NCBI RefSeq assembly: GCF_051020765.1 | Contig: NC_134932.1 | Span: 2,728,001 to 2,792,000 of the forward strand | DNA: 64,000 nucleotides | Direction: 5' to 3' | Origin: Lasioglossum baleicum | Taxonomy: Eukaryota > Arthropoda > Insecta > Hymenoptera > Halictidae | In this document: positions 46,237 through 56,250 of the stretch, one piece after another | Position numbering within the stretch: the first letter of the stretch is position 1 | Layout of the letters: every line of letters begins with the position of its first letter | Notes under the pieces: generated by a model | Told to the model about the DNA's origin: nothing | The model's input: the letters and a program-made list of their open reading frames with translations, nothing else | Databases searched by the model: none | Program-made: the position numbers and the translations under genes

Positions 46237-47042
46237 TGAGCACCGGGTAAAGCTGGGGTACGAGCCAACAATTGGACGCCGGGGCCCGGATCCAGAGCCA
46301 GCAGCATGGACAGAACCGGATGCTCCAGAAGAGAACACGAGACGGCCAAAGAAGAAAAGGCGACCAAACCTGTCCGACCCACGGCTGACAAAAGTAACCT
46401 CGACTCCGCTGCCAAAAGCGGCCCCAGCGCCGGAGCAACCACAACCAGGCCAGGAGGAGAACGAAGGGGTTATCAAAATAATCCAGCACGAGGACCCAAG
46501 GCCGGGACCCTTGGAATTACCAGTCCCCGTTTGGGACTGTCCCGCGCACCGAGAAGACCGCCGCTGCAGTTCCCCCGACAGCCACCCCGGCCCCGTGCCG
46601 AGCGGTGGCCCATTTACGAGCAACGTCGACCGGCCACACCTTCACCACCGACAGTGGCAAAACCAGAGGATCAGAGGCGCAGGGACAGAACGGCGAGGGA
46701 CGAAGCCAGCCGACTGAAGCACCACCAACAGACACGTCGCCAGCAGGAAATACCGGAGGCCGAACAACCAGGGCATGGTGGGTACCCGGCTGCACCAGGA
46801 CGCCCTCACCGGGAGTGGGACCACCGGTACACTACACCGGTAAGCGTATGCCGTGTAAAACAGCGTGGTATACGCTGCCGACAGGGCAAATGGTAGAGAT
46901 ACCCACGCACTTCGTAGCCGCCAAGCAGCACAGAATGCTAGTAAACGGAGTGCGGTGGGTACTCCATTTTGACGAGGAAGGACGTCTGCGCCGGTGCCAG
47001 CAGAAAGAACCAGTGCAGGAGGGCAAGGGACGGCACCATTAA
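46199..47042 (+). pseudogene. C-terminal extension of Pol, several frames
   Basis: Three overlapping frames continue past the pol tail. The first (46199-46717) is Pro/Arg/Glu-rich, low in recognisable structure. The last (to 47042) ends with a compact module: TLPTGQMVEIP, then MLVNGVRWVLHFDEEGRLRR and a short Gln/Lys tail. The same module ends the intact Pol (59990-60323). It may originally have been one frame, now shifted twice. It is too short and hydrophilic to be an envelope gene. Confidence 0.55.
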
Positions 47043-47094
47043 GACTGTAAATAGGTATTTTAGTTCGTAAGTGTGTGTTTTTATATAGTCTAGT

Positions 47095-47148
47095 TGTAAG
47101 TCTGTAAGTCTGTAAGTCTGTAAGTCTGTAAGTCTGTAAGTCTGTTTG
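47095..47148 (+). repeat. 8-bp tandem repeat GTCTGTAA, about six copies
   Basis: Perfect short tandem array in the 3' untranslated part of the element. Confidence 0.9.
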
Positions 47149-47427
47149 TTCCAATATCGATCGTAACTGCACGTGTGTGTATGTATGTGAGTGTTTTTTA
47201 TATATAGCCGGTGAATGTGTGTGTGTGTGTTTTTATATACAGAAAACGAAGCAAGGAAAAGAAAAAAAAGAGAGATTTTAGGATAAGTATATTTATAAAA
47301 CCCGCGTTAGCATGTAAGTATCTGAAAAGTCTAAAACACCAAAGAAGACATCTTTGTAAAATATATACTTAACACATTTTCTTTTGCTTAAATAAAAATT
47401 AGCCTCGCTGCCATTTTTTTCGCCCCG

Positions 47428-47444
47428 GAGAAAGAGGGGGAGGG
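47428..47444 (+). promoter_or_regulatory. Polypurine tract
   Basis: GGAGAAAGAGGGGGAGGG directly before the 3' LTR. Plus-strand priming site. Confidence 0.8.
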
Positions 47445-48572
47445 TGTAACAGACCTGTACCGTACAGGCCTGTTACTAAACACAACATAAACCGGATCAA
47501 TCCGGATATAACCAAACCGAGATCAACCGCCGTATCCCCGTCGTCGCGCCGAGACGGACCGCGTCGTGCCACTCTCGCGCCTAGAAACAATCCGCGAATC
47601 ACCGCACCGCGCTACCACCCCCACCACTAATCGCGAGCTAGTATATAAAAGCCGCCACGGCCAGAGCTCGAGACATCATTCATTGCACAGATGTGAGTCA
47701 ATACGAACCACGTAAGGAACGCTCCTGTCATCGTCTCCAGCGTAAGAATCTGCACTGAGATGCTTAGGTTTCCCACGCTGTCGACGACGAGCTAACTTCG
47801 TCTAGCGAACACCTCGAAGCCGGCCGTGAGAACCTAAAACTCGTAGAGCACGGCGCGTCGCCACTCTTCCGCAGATATGGTATGTCGCCCGTTGAATCCC
47901 TCATCCTGAATCCGAGAGCACGGCGTGTCGCCACTCTCTTCCTCGGCCACGGTGTGTCACCAGCCGAGTCCTGACTCCGAGAACACGGTGTGTCACCAGC
48001 CGAATCCTGACTCCGAGAGCACGGCGTATCGCCACTCTCTTCCGCGGCCACGGTGTGTCACCAGCCGAATCCTGACTCCGAGAGCACGGCGTGTCGCTAC
48101 TCTCTTCCGCAGCCACGGTGTGTCACCAGCTGAATCCTGACTCCGAGAGCACGGCATGTCGCCACTCTCTTCCGCAGCCACGGTGCGTCACCAGCTGAAT
48201 CCCGTCCACTTCCATATACCACACTATTCTACAGTCACGGTATATCACCTACTGAACCCTGTTCACTCGCACTATCATTGCACCACGCGTCATATTCGAT
48301 TTCAAACACCGCGAACTAACCTGTACGAAGGTAAACCGCGAACATCGTAACCATATTTCGCGTCCAGCACTCTCGCGACCGCGACATAATGAAACCCGTT
48401 GGCAGCGAGCGCACGTTAACATAAATTCCATGTGTCTTTATTTATATGCACCCCGTACTTCCTGATCCCGATTATTCTCTCCGCCGTGTACGAATCCTGG
48501 CGCGGCGAGCTAACCAGCAACGGAGGGAATCCAGATCGAAATCAACCGAGACCGGGAACAAGACTCGTTACA
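47445..48572 (+). mobile_element. 3' LTR of the 33852-48572 element
   Basis: 1128 bp, TGTAACAGACCTG to ACTCGTTACA. A TATA-like GTATATAAAAG lies at about 47641. It contains a 65-bp tandem array and a unique stretch (48200-48430) not in the 5' LTR. Confidence 0.85.
47914..48200 (+). repeat. 65-bp tandem array in the LTR
   Basis: GAGAGCACGGCGT...CTGACTCC begins at 47914, 48015, 48080 and 48145, with a shortened unit between the first two. The 5' LTR has two to three units (34290-34437). Confidence 0.85.
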
Positions 48573-48655
48573 AAATTATTTTATACTTTTTAGTGTGTTT
48601 TTCGAAGTCGATTTAATTTTTTTTTACGTTTTTTTTATTCGCACGGTTTTCTGGC

Positions 48656-49147
48656 CGGCGAAAACGGTCAACACCCGAGAATTTACAGCCGCTGAGGACG
48701 GGCCGTGCGCGGCCGCGCGGGCACGGTCCTCTCAGGACTAAAGCGATTGACGAGAAGACTCGAGAAAGGACACTAAATTATTGTTCGGGCGCCGGGTACT
48801 CGGAAGTACCACACTAAGTAACACCAACGGCTCGTGTCCGAGGAAGCCGAACACGAGCTTCGGATCTTCTCGCGATCACCGACGGAATTCGACGACACGG
48901 ACAGACAGGAGTTCGGACACAGGGGATAACGGGGACAGCCCTCACGGCAGGACGGGTCTCGCAGGTCGGAAATAAGCTCGAGAATGTAGGGCGCGAATGA
49001 ATTTATTGGTTGTCAAAAATAAGATACAGAAGGGCGGCCACTTGCCCGCGACCTGGGAGCCGCACGCCTAATAAACTTTGGCGATAGTTGGTCGATCGCG
49101 GAACGCGTTAGTCGAGATTTCGCGAATTACGGAAGTACGGTACGACG
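48656..49147 (-). mobile_element. Diverged LTR fragment of the 12142 family
   Basis: Segments such as GACAGCCCTC.CGGCAGGACGG and CGGCCAC.TG.CCGCG, and the internal TTCGGGCGCC, match the 12142-12640 LTR part at moderate identity. It is interrupted at CGACG by the Transib nest and appears to resume at 62513. Confidence 0.6.
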
Positions 49148-50192
49148 CACACTGGGCTAAACCGACGAAATCTGTGTCAAAATCAAAGAACTTTCGATAG
49201 AAATGAGGTAGAGCGATGAAATTTTTTAAAATTAAAGTTGAAACTTTGCAGAATATGGGAAAATCAGCGATTGAAATCAGCGTGAAAAAATCTACGGAAA
49301 ATGATATGTCGCATGTTAAAAAAAAATTTTTTTCGCGCGTGGTATTGAAAAAATCACAATTTTCTTGAAATTGTGCAAGTTTAACGAATTCTTTCAAGGT
49401 TAAAAAACGTTCGTGCCACAATCTCCATAATTATTCCATATTCTGCAAAGTTTCAGCTTTCGTTTAAAAAAAATTTCATCGCTCTATCTCAGGGGTCGGC
49501 AACCTGCGGCTCGCGAGCCACATGCGGCTCTTTGGATGTGAAGCTGCGGCTCTTTAGTTTCATACGCAAATATTATTTATTTTATTAAAAAAAAACATTT
49601 AAAAATCGTTCTGAACTGATTAACAAAGATTAGGCACCGATTCTATCTCTCAGCCACTTGTACTCGCTTTTCACCGCACCCCTCCCCCGTGACACGAGTC
49701 GTCACTGTCGTCAGTTCGTCGGAAGCTCTCGAATGACGCCGTCGTCGGATATTTCTATGTAGGTTTTAATTCGCTTTCGACGCAAGACAATTTGGCGTCT
49801 TCACCAGTGCTTTGGCTGTGACTTATAGTTTGTTGTTTCAAGTAAAAGAATTAGAAGCGAATTATCTTCTCAAAGTTATGTATGTATTTACATATATACA
49901 ATATACATATATATTATCTAATTTGTTGTGAAAAACACTACTTATATATGAATAAACAGATATTCTTTCTTATGAATAAATAGATTAGTTTTTTTTATCA
50001 AAAAACTTTATTTATGCGAGTACTATTTATTGTTGGCAAGAAAAAATTTTGTGGCTCTTTAAAAACTTTGAAATTTTGTAAATTGTAATTTTTGACTCTT
50101 CCGACTCAAAAGCTTGCCGACCCCTGCTCTATCTCATTTCTATCGAAAGTTTTTTGATTTTGACACAGATTTCGTCGGTTTAGCCCAGTGTG
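49148..50192. mobile_element. Transib MITE inserted at the end of another Transib
   Basis: Ends CACACTGGGCTAAACCGACG and its inverse (50173-50192), with inverted arms of at least 70 bases. CGACG flanks both sides (49143-49147, 50193-50197). The right CGACG is at the same time the left flank of the Transib that starts at 50198. Short secondary palindromes lie inside (49215-49265 with 49432-49489). It has no transposase. Confidence 0.85.
49490..50126. mobile_element. hAT MITE, 637 bp
   Basis: Ends CAGGGGTCGGCAA and TTGCCGACCCCTG. The 8-bp duplication CTCTATCT is exact (49482-49489, 50127-50134). The start, with GCGGCTCGCGAGCCACATG, is that of a widespread hAT family. It lies within the Transib MITE. 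Confidence 0.9.
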
Positions 50193-53100
50193 CGACGCAC
50201 AGTGGGCCAGATCGACGCGCTAGCTGTTCATGAGCTAAAAAATGAAAGTCCTCATATCGATTTTTAACCAAGGCACAGTGATTCTTAAATTCCATTACAT
50301 TCGAAAACGATAATATTAATTAAAGTTATTAAAAACTCTTGTTACAATAAGCGTTCAAAGATCAAACTTTTTCAGATACGATTTATCACCGAAAAAATTC
50401 CGTTTCTTCATAACGATGTCCTGGAAAACCTACTGAAGATTAAGTGTCCAAATGTTTTTATGAATAATGTATATCTATGTTGAGAACGCCCCAGGAACTA
50501 AATGTTAATCTCCATAATTTATTATTTAAAAAAATGCTTAGCCAACTAAGGAAAATCGTCACAGTTTTTCACCTTTGACAAGGGATAAGTTAAAATGTAA
50601 CCGGAGAAATGTAAGCGCTCTAACAAAGTAGAACATTTTCAGCAACATCTCCTCTAAAAGATCCTGTAAAGTTCTCGTCCCAGCTTGTCCCAATTCGGAA
50701 ATTATAATGGTTTAAAGCGTCGCGTTGCACGAGACGCATTGACGACAACCACTCAGCGGTTCTTGGAAGTGTAAAGACCTAATCCAAACCTATTTTATGA
50801 ATTTTTTTGATTATACGGCCATTGATAAGCATTTGAACTTTTTGCTAGCTTAGTTGAATCATTTGTATTTGAGAGACTATAGTAACAGCATCGTAGTATA
50901 GCATCACAGCAGTTTTTCTATATTGAAGTTCTGTATTTTACCTTCGTTAAGAGGAATTATAGTATAGATTTTTGTTTATTCATAGATCAATAGAGTTATA
51001 AACGGAAAATCCGTATGATCAACTGAATATAGTCAGTGACTTTGTAAAATATAATACTTGATTTTGTTTGAATTTTTGTAATTCTTTAAATATAAGACAG
51101 TAATAACACATTTTTGTTATTTCATTAAATGTAATAAACTTCTGTAAGATAATTGCCTACTGACTAGACTTATCGCTAGGTTGAAGGTGTGGGCGGTAAA
51201 TAATACAACGATCGACGGTGAAGCCGTCCGCTAAGATGCGATTTATTGAGAGAATCTTTCCGTACTTGACACTCCGAGCGTCACTGGAAGAGTGACCGCT
51301 CAGGTAAACTCTAGTCTTAAGGACACCTTGTTGCCAGGGTGTTTGCTAACTGCACCCCCAAATGTGCACTGGGTTTTTACCTGAAGGGTACTCGTCGCGC
51401 TGTCGAGCCGCACGCTGCCCGATCTCGACGTTCGCAATTTCGATATTCCTTACACTTCATTCATTCAAAAATTATGGATTACTCTTGTTTGAATGCCTGA
51501 ATAGCCAGTTTCCAATTATTATTTATATTCACACTATTTTTCAGACATTTCCGTTGGTGTGACAAACAAATTCTTCCTACAAAAAGTAATCAGTACACAG
51601 TCTTTTACAAATCTCAGAACAAAAAATTTAAAAACAAAATTTTTTTAAATAAAAAATTATGTTCACCTTAATTATTTATTTATAACTATGTATTTTTTAT
51701 TCAATAATATTATAGCTGACGCCAAGACGAATCCAACGACCTTGTAACGGTCGTTGATTCCGGCGGTAATCGGAATCTTCGTGGTGCTGACCCCTCAGTG
51801 TTTGGACAGCTCGTCGGACCAAGGTTCGTTAGTTGACGAAGGGAATCGGCCGGTGCGGGAAGACGAGGTGCGAAGGTTCGGAAAGAATTCGGAAACAACA
51901 GTTACGTTAAATGACGTACTATATTTAGAGACTGTAAACGAATACAAATGTATAAACAATGCTGCTTCTTAGGCGCGACGTGGGTGCATGGTTGCAGCGT
52001 GCATGCATGAGTCGGGACGGCGCAGAGTGGTCGATTTACTCCAAAACGTGGCCAAAAATAAAAAAAATGAATGTTCAAATCAAGAGTTTTGTATACGTGG
52101 GTTGGCTACCCTGATAGTTGGGCTATTGGATGGTTAATGGAAAAAGGGCCTGACCTTTCCACCTGAGCGAGAAATTCAGTCTGAAAGTGACCATCGTTCA
52201 ACTAGCAGCTACGCACAGTAAATCGTTGAGTGAGAAAAGTGCCCAGAAGTGAATATATTTGTATTATATCCTACTAATTTTTATTCTACAATATGGAGGG
52301 TGTCCCTGGAGACAAGTAAATCATGTTTATAAATTATATAAAATGCAAGTAACAATGGATAATGTAATATATAAAATATGACAAAATTTCATACGAAAAT
52401 TTTGGAAACCTAGGAAAATAGTTATGATCTACATCGATCTGAACTATGTGACTTGTACACACCTTTAGTTTACATTATCACCTAGTAGGATCAACAAAAA
52501 ACGGCTGCCCCGATGTGCCCCCCCCCCCCCGATTTTTTTGCTATTTTTGTAATGTACTGCATGGGCTGGAAACCCGCTTTTTGTGATTTAGACCTTATTT
52601 CATGGTTTAAAGTAATATTATTATAGGTCGTTGAATTGGTCTCGATACCAGTTACAATATTATAAAGTAAAAAATATATGTTAATATTTAAAAATTTGAA
52701 GTGACCTTTTTTTTTTAATAAAAAATGATTTTTTTTAAAATTTTTTATTGTTATTTATAATTTTATTTTAATTTGTAGAAAAGTGAATACTGATCAACTT
52801 TTATTGGAAACATTTTTTTGTCAGATCAAACATATTTGTAAAAACTTGTAAAAATACCGGTATCGCGCTTGTTCCTTCGCACGGAGGGTTTTACGACGGA
52901 CCGTATTTCTATTGTGTATATTTAGCTAGTTTAAGTGACCGTGCTTCTTGAGGCATCCATTGCATTGGAAAAACCGAGAAAGTACCGATATTTATTACGA
53001 TGTCGGTAGAATATCGGTTATACCGAAACCGGTATTTTAACGATTTCAAGCATTTGCTGGTAGTTTCTTTGTCATTTCAGCTTCGACGTTTTCTGTTTCT

Positions 53101-53607
53101 GTATCCATCTTTCTACGTTGATCTCTTTTGTTTTCAAATTCTATTTCTGGCCTTCCGTATTGTCATTTCTGTCTCTTTTCTACTCTTCAGCTTCCGGTGT
53201 CAGAGTTGTAGAAATTTCCAGGAAGGAACTTTTTTTGTTTTAATAAAGGATCATTTACACGGCGAGTTCCAAATAATATTTTTAGTTATTGAAGCACTAT
53301 TATCTAAGAAATTTAGAAGTTCTTATCAATTAATTAAAAAAATTAATTAAAATTTGATATATGTATTCAGGAAAAAGTGGTTGTGAAAGTTAACAGAACT
53401 GAAGTAAGATTTTACCAACAGTTCGACCAACGGCTGAACGGTTCCCTTACATTTGATCTAATTTATAACCTTCCATTCTTCAAAACACATATTTAAAACA
53501 AGAGTTTCTTCTTCTACAATTTGGTAATTAGCCGGCTACTTGTGTTCTTTATATAATTTGATATTAGATTCACATTTAACAAGACAAAAAATCCTGAGGT
53601 ATCAAGT

Positions 53608-54752
53608 TGCGACGAGCTGTACCTCGCCGCGAACGACGCGTAAATAGGGAGCGAACGACGGCGACTTATATTTATAAACTCCAGCGACACACGCGCGCGC
53701 CAATCCGAGAGCGCCGCGGCCGCCGACCGAGAGCGGCACTCTCCATGGTCCGCGCTTTCGGGCGCTATATAAGTCGCGCCGGAATACCGAACGAGCGGAG
53801 TCCGCCTGGAACCACTCCCGTGCACACCGGACTGTACGAGCCCTTTTCAGAGCTATACATCCGTCCAGAACGCAGGCTGGAAGCACGAGTTTCAGGAGAC
53901 GACTCCCCACCGTGTCCCGGCTCCCGGAGATCGCCGTGCCATCGCCCTGGCTGGACCGGACCCGTCGTGTCGGTGTGGTGGGCACGAACACCCTTAGGTG
54001 CTTCTAAGGTGCGTGCGGCTGTAACCCGTCACTCAGGTGCTTCTGTGCGAGGGTTGCGGCACCACTCGGCTCTCCGACCGTCCAGCACGGAGCGACTGGC
54101 CTCCGGCTCTGTCCGTGAGTCAAACCTCTGCGGTCAAACGTCGCGATTTGGTGTGGCGGCGGCGGGTACGAACCTCTCAGGTGCCTCTGAGATACGTACG
54201 AACCGTGGTTTGTCTCTCAGGCGCTTCTGGGGGAAAACCGCGGCGCCTACGCTGCTTCGGGCCGTGACCTCCGACCGTATCCTGCCACCTCCCACCTTCC
54301 AGCGCATAATCGTGACGACCCCGCGAGGTCCCGCGCCGTTCGATACTGCGTTCAGTACCGCCGAATATTCGGAACCGATTCCACGAAAGCATTCGTCGCG
54401 TATCAGTACATATCGACTGCACCTGACCGCCTGATCGCTTTATAATTACCGTTTTATAATTATCGCCGGATTATCTTTTCTGTTCACCACTAGACACGGG
54501 ACGCCGATCCAACTAACGAGAGGCCGTAGGCCCACTCCGCTGTCAACACAGCCACCAGAATATATTTTTGTTACGCGACCGGATTCGCCGGTCTGCAGGA
54601 AGGATTTTCTGTTTGTAATGCTATTTTCATTAAACCGCACTTAGCGGAATAAAGTTTAGTTCGTTACCCGATTTCGCCTTCATTTCATTTACTTACCTGC
54701 GAACCCTGGTTCACTCCTAAGCTACAGGGCACCGCGAAATCGGAACGTTACA
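53608..54752 (+). mobile_element. 5' LTR of the intact element
   Basis: 1145 bp. TATATAAG at 53766-53773 and AATAAA at 54648-54653 mark promoter and polyadenylation signals. AGGTGCTTCT and variants recur four times between 53995 and 54230. Confidence 0.95.
53766..53773 (+). promoter_or_regulatory. TATA box of the intact element
   Basis: TATATAAG, about 160 bases into the LTR. The 3' LTR repeats it at 60446-60453. Confidence 0.7.
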
Positions 54753-54770
54753 TGGCGCCCGAACAGGGAC
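54753..54770 (+). promoter_or_regulatory. Primer binding site, tRNA-Lys
   Basis: TGGCGCCCGAACAGGGAC immediately after the 5' LTR, complementary to all 18 terminal bases of tRNA-Lys. Confidence 0.95.
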
Positions 54771-55173
54771 CTGTTTAAAGCGATCAGACGGTACGGTCCT
54801 AGAAATAGGTTTCATCGGCAATAGCGAGCGAAGACCGCGAAAGTTGCAGGGGATAACCCTGATTAATGTTGGTTTGTAATTATGTGTGCGTAATTATTTA
54901 TTCACTCGTGCTGTTACCAATTAGCGCGTACGCGCCCGTAGTCCACGGGCCCTACCTGTTAGAGTCTTATTTATGTACGCGTAATTATTTATTTAAGCGC
55001 ATGCGCGTCGCCAGCGCGCACCGAGCACCGGAACAACCGTCGTTTCGGAGTAGCAGGGACTACCGCGAGTTACCAACATTTTTTTTTATTTTCGCATACT
55101 AGTTAATTGTTCAGCACCGGGCGCGTTTAAGGGTCGATTGTCTGCATTCTCGCGTCCGCGGCAAGGAAGCAAC
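54771..55173 (+). other. Leader between primer site and gag
   Basis: About 400 bases with no open frame of note; presumably holds the packaging signal. Not recognisable from sequence alone. Confidence 0.5.
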
Positions 55174-56250
55174 ATGGGCGTGACATGGGTGTATCGCCTA
55201 AGAAAAGAACAGCTGATCCACGAGCTGCACGCGCATGGAATCGGCACGGAAGGAACCATGGTTCAGATGCGCCAGAGACTGGTGGCATATGTACGTCGCA
55301 ATCCAGAGACCTTCACCGAGAAACCGGAAGATGATCCGGATTACAAAGAGGAGGCCGATGTCACAAAAGATCTGCTCGATTTCCATGAGGAACTGGCGGC
55401 CGGTCTGTTTAACTCGAGCACGTCCACTCCCCTACGCAATCACCAGACGGTGAGAAACGCACCCGAAGTAACCACGGCTCCCACGGCCGTAAACACGGTT
55501 ATCGACCAAATGAGAAAGTGGAACTGTCACTTCGACGGTCGTGACCCCCGCGGATTCCTGGAACGGGTAAACGAGCTCCAACAAGCATACCACCTGTCGG
55601 ACCGGCACATGCTAGAGGGCTTTCCGGAACTATTAAGGGGAGACGCCCAACTATGGTACAGGTGTGCGACCCCGTCCATCACCTCGTGGACAAATCTACA
55701 AGAACAGCTACGGGAGTACTATCTGCCGCCGGGAGAGCGACGCCACCTCGACCGACAGATCGCCGACCGGCGACAAGGCCCAAACGAGAAAATCTTGCCG
55801 TACGTCACGGCAATGACCACGTTAATCCGCAGACGCGGAGGATACTCGTTGGCCCAAGAACTGGACGCCCTCTACTACAACATGAGGGGCGAATTCCAAC
55901 TCCGTATCCGGAGGGACGAGATAAAGACGGTCACCCAACTCATCCAACGAGTAGGGGAAATCGAGGAGATCCTTGCAGCAATGAGGAAGGAGACCAGTAG
56001 CTGGCGGACCGAAGGGACCCGGTCGTACCCCAAACCAGAAACATCCAGTCGAACATCCACGGCCGTTACAGGACCATACGCCAGGACTACACATTGCTGG
56101 AAATGCAAACAGCCAGGTCATGATCGCTTTGAATGTAAAAATCGGCAACTAAAATTCTGTTCTTTTTGTGGCAGCGACAACGTGCTAACCCGGGATTGCG
56201 AATGCCACCGCGGATTCCAGGGAAACGGACCACCGGCCGGGCCAAAGTAA
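55174..56250 (+). CDS. gag: Gag, intact
   Basis: 358 residues from ATG 55174, chosen because the frame has no earlier ATG. Residues 7-42 form a SAP-like motif (LRKEQLIHELHAHGIGTEGT), a fold that binds nucleic acid in other proteins. Residues ~110-280 are the capsid, with RDPRGFLERVNELQQAYHLS and PELLRGDAQLWYRC. Two zinc knuckles follow: CWKCKQPGHDRFEC (residues 308-321, canonical CX2CX4HX4C) and CSFCGSDNVLTRDC (329-342), in which the His is Val. Gag would form the particle and package element RNA. It overlaps pol by 112 bases, with pol in the -1 frame. Confidence 0.95.
   Translation: MGVTWVYRLRKEQLIHELHAHGIGTEGTMVQMRQRLVAYVRRNPETFTEKPEDDPDYKEEADVTKDLLDFHEELAAGLFNSSTSTPLRNHQTVRNAPEVTTAPTAVNTVIDQMRKWNCHFDGRDPRGFLERVNELQQAYHLSDRHMLEGFPELLRGDAQLWYRCATPSITSWTNLQEQLREYYLPPGERRHLDRQIADRRQGPNEKILPYVTAMTTLIRRRGGYSLAQELDALYYNMRGEFQLRIRRDEIKTVTQLIQRVGEIEEILAAMRKETSSWRTEGTRSYPKPETSSRTSTAVTGPYARTTHCWKCKQPGHDRFECKNRQLKFCSFCGSDNVLTRDCECHRGFQGNGPPAGPK

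Larger units (their letters stand above)
33852..48572 (+). mobile_element. Decayed Ty3/Gypsy element with nested insertions
   Basis: Starts TGTAACAGACCTG and ends ACTCGTTACA, flanked by AAAT on both sides (33848-33851, 48573-48576). A tRNA-Lys binding site follows the 5' LTR, and a purine tract precedes the 3' LTR. Gag and pol remnants lie at 41510-47042. The 5' LTR and leader have been enlarged by a Transib element, a D-family solo LTR, a foldback and an LTR-end palindrome. Confidence 0.85.
33568..48655. mobile_element. Small inverted-repeat element split by a Gypsy insertion
   Basis: The left arm (about 33568-33710) is the inverse of 33780-33851 joined to 48577-48655. The arms share GCGCCGCCTCCGAAAAGAT and AGTGTGTTTTTCGAAGTCG. 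Taken together the original element is about 360 bp. The junctions fall exactly at the AAAT duplication of the inserted LTR element, which confirms that the two halves belong together. Confidence 0.8.

Noticed and set aside
46199..46717. Possible envelope gene after pol in the 33852 element
   Set aside because: No signal peptide, membrane segment or cysteine pattern; composition is Pro/Arg/Glu-rich and it continues the Pol tail.
53000..53350. 116-residue hydrophobic open frame suggesting a membrane protein
   Set aside because: A/T-rich sequence naturally encodes Phe/Leu/Ile; no conserved motif, and it lies inside a non-coding Transib interior.
53607..54434. 275-residue open frame, repeated at 60287-61114
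   Set aside because: It lies entirely within the two LTRs, runs across the promoter, and is duplicated only because the LTRs are.
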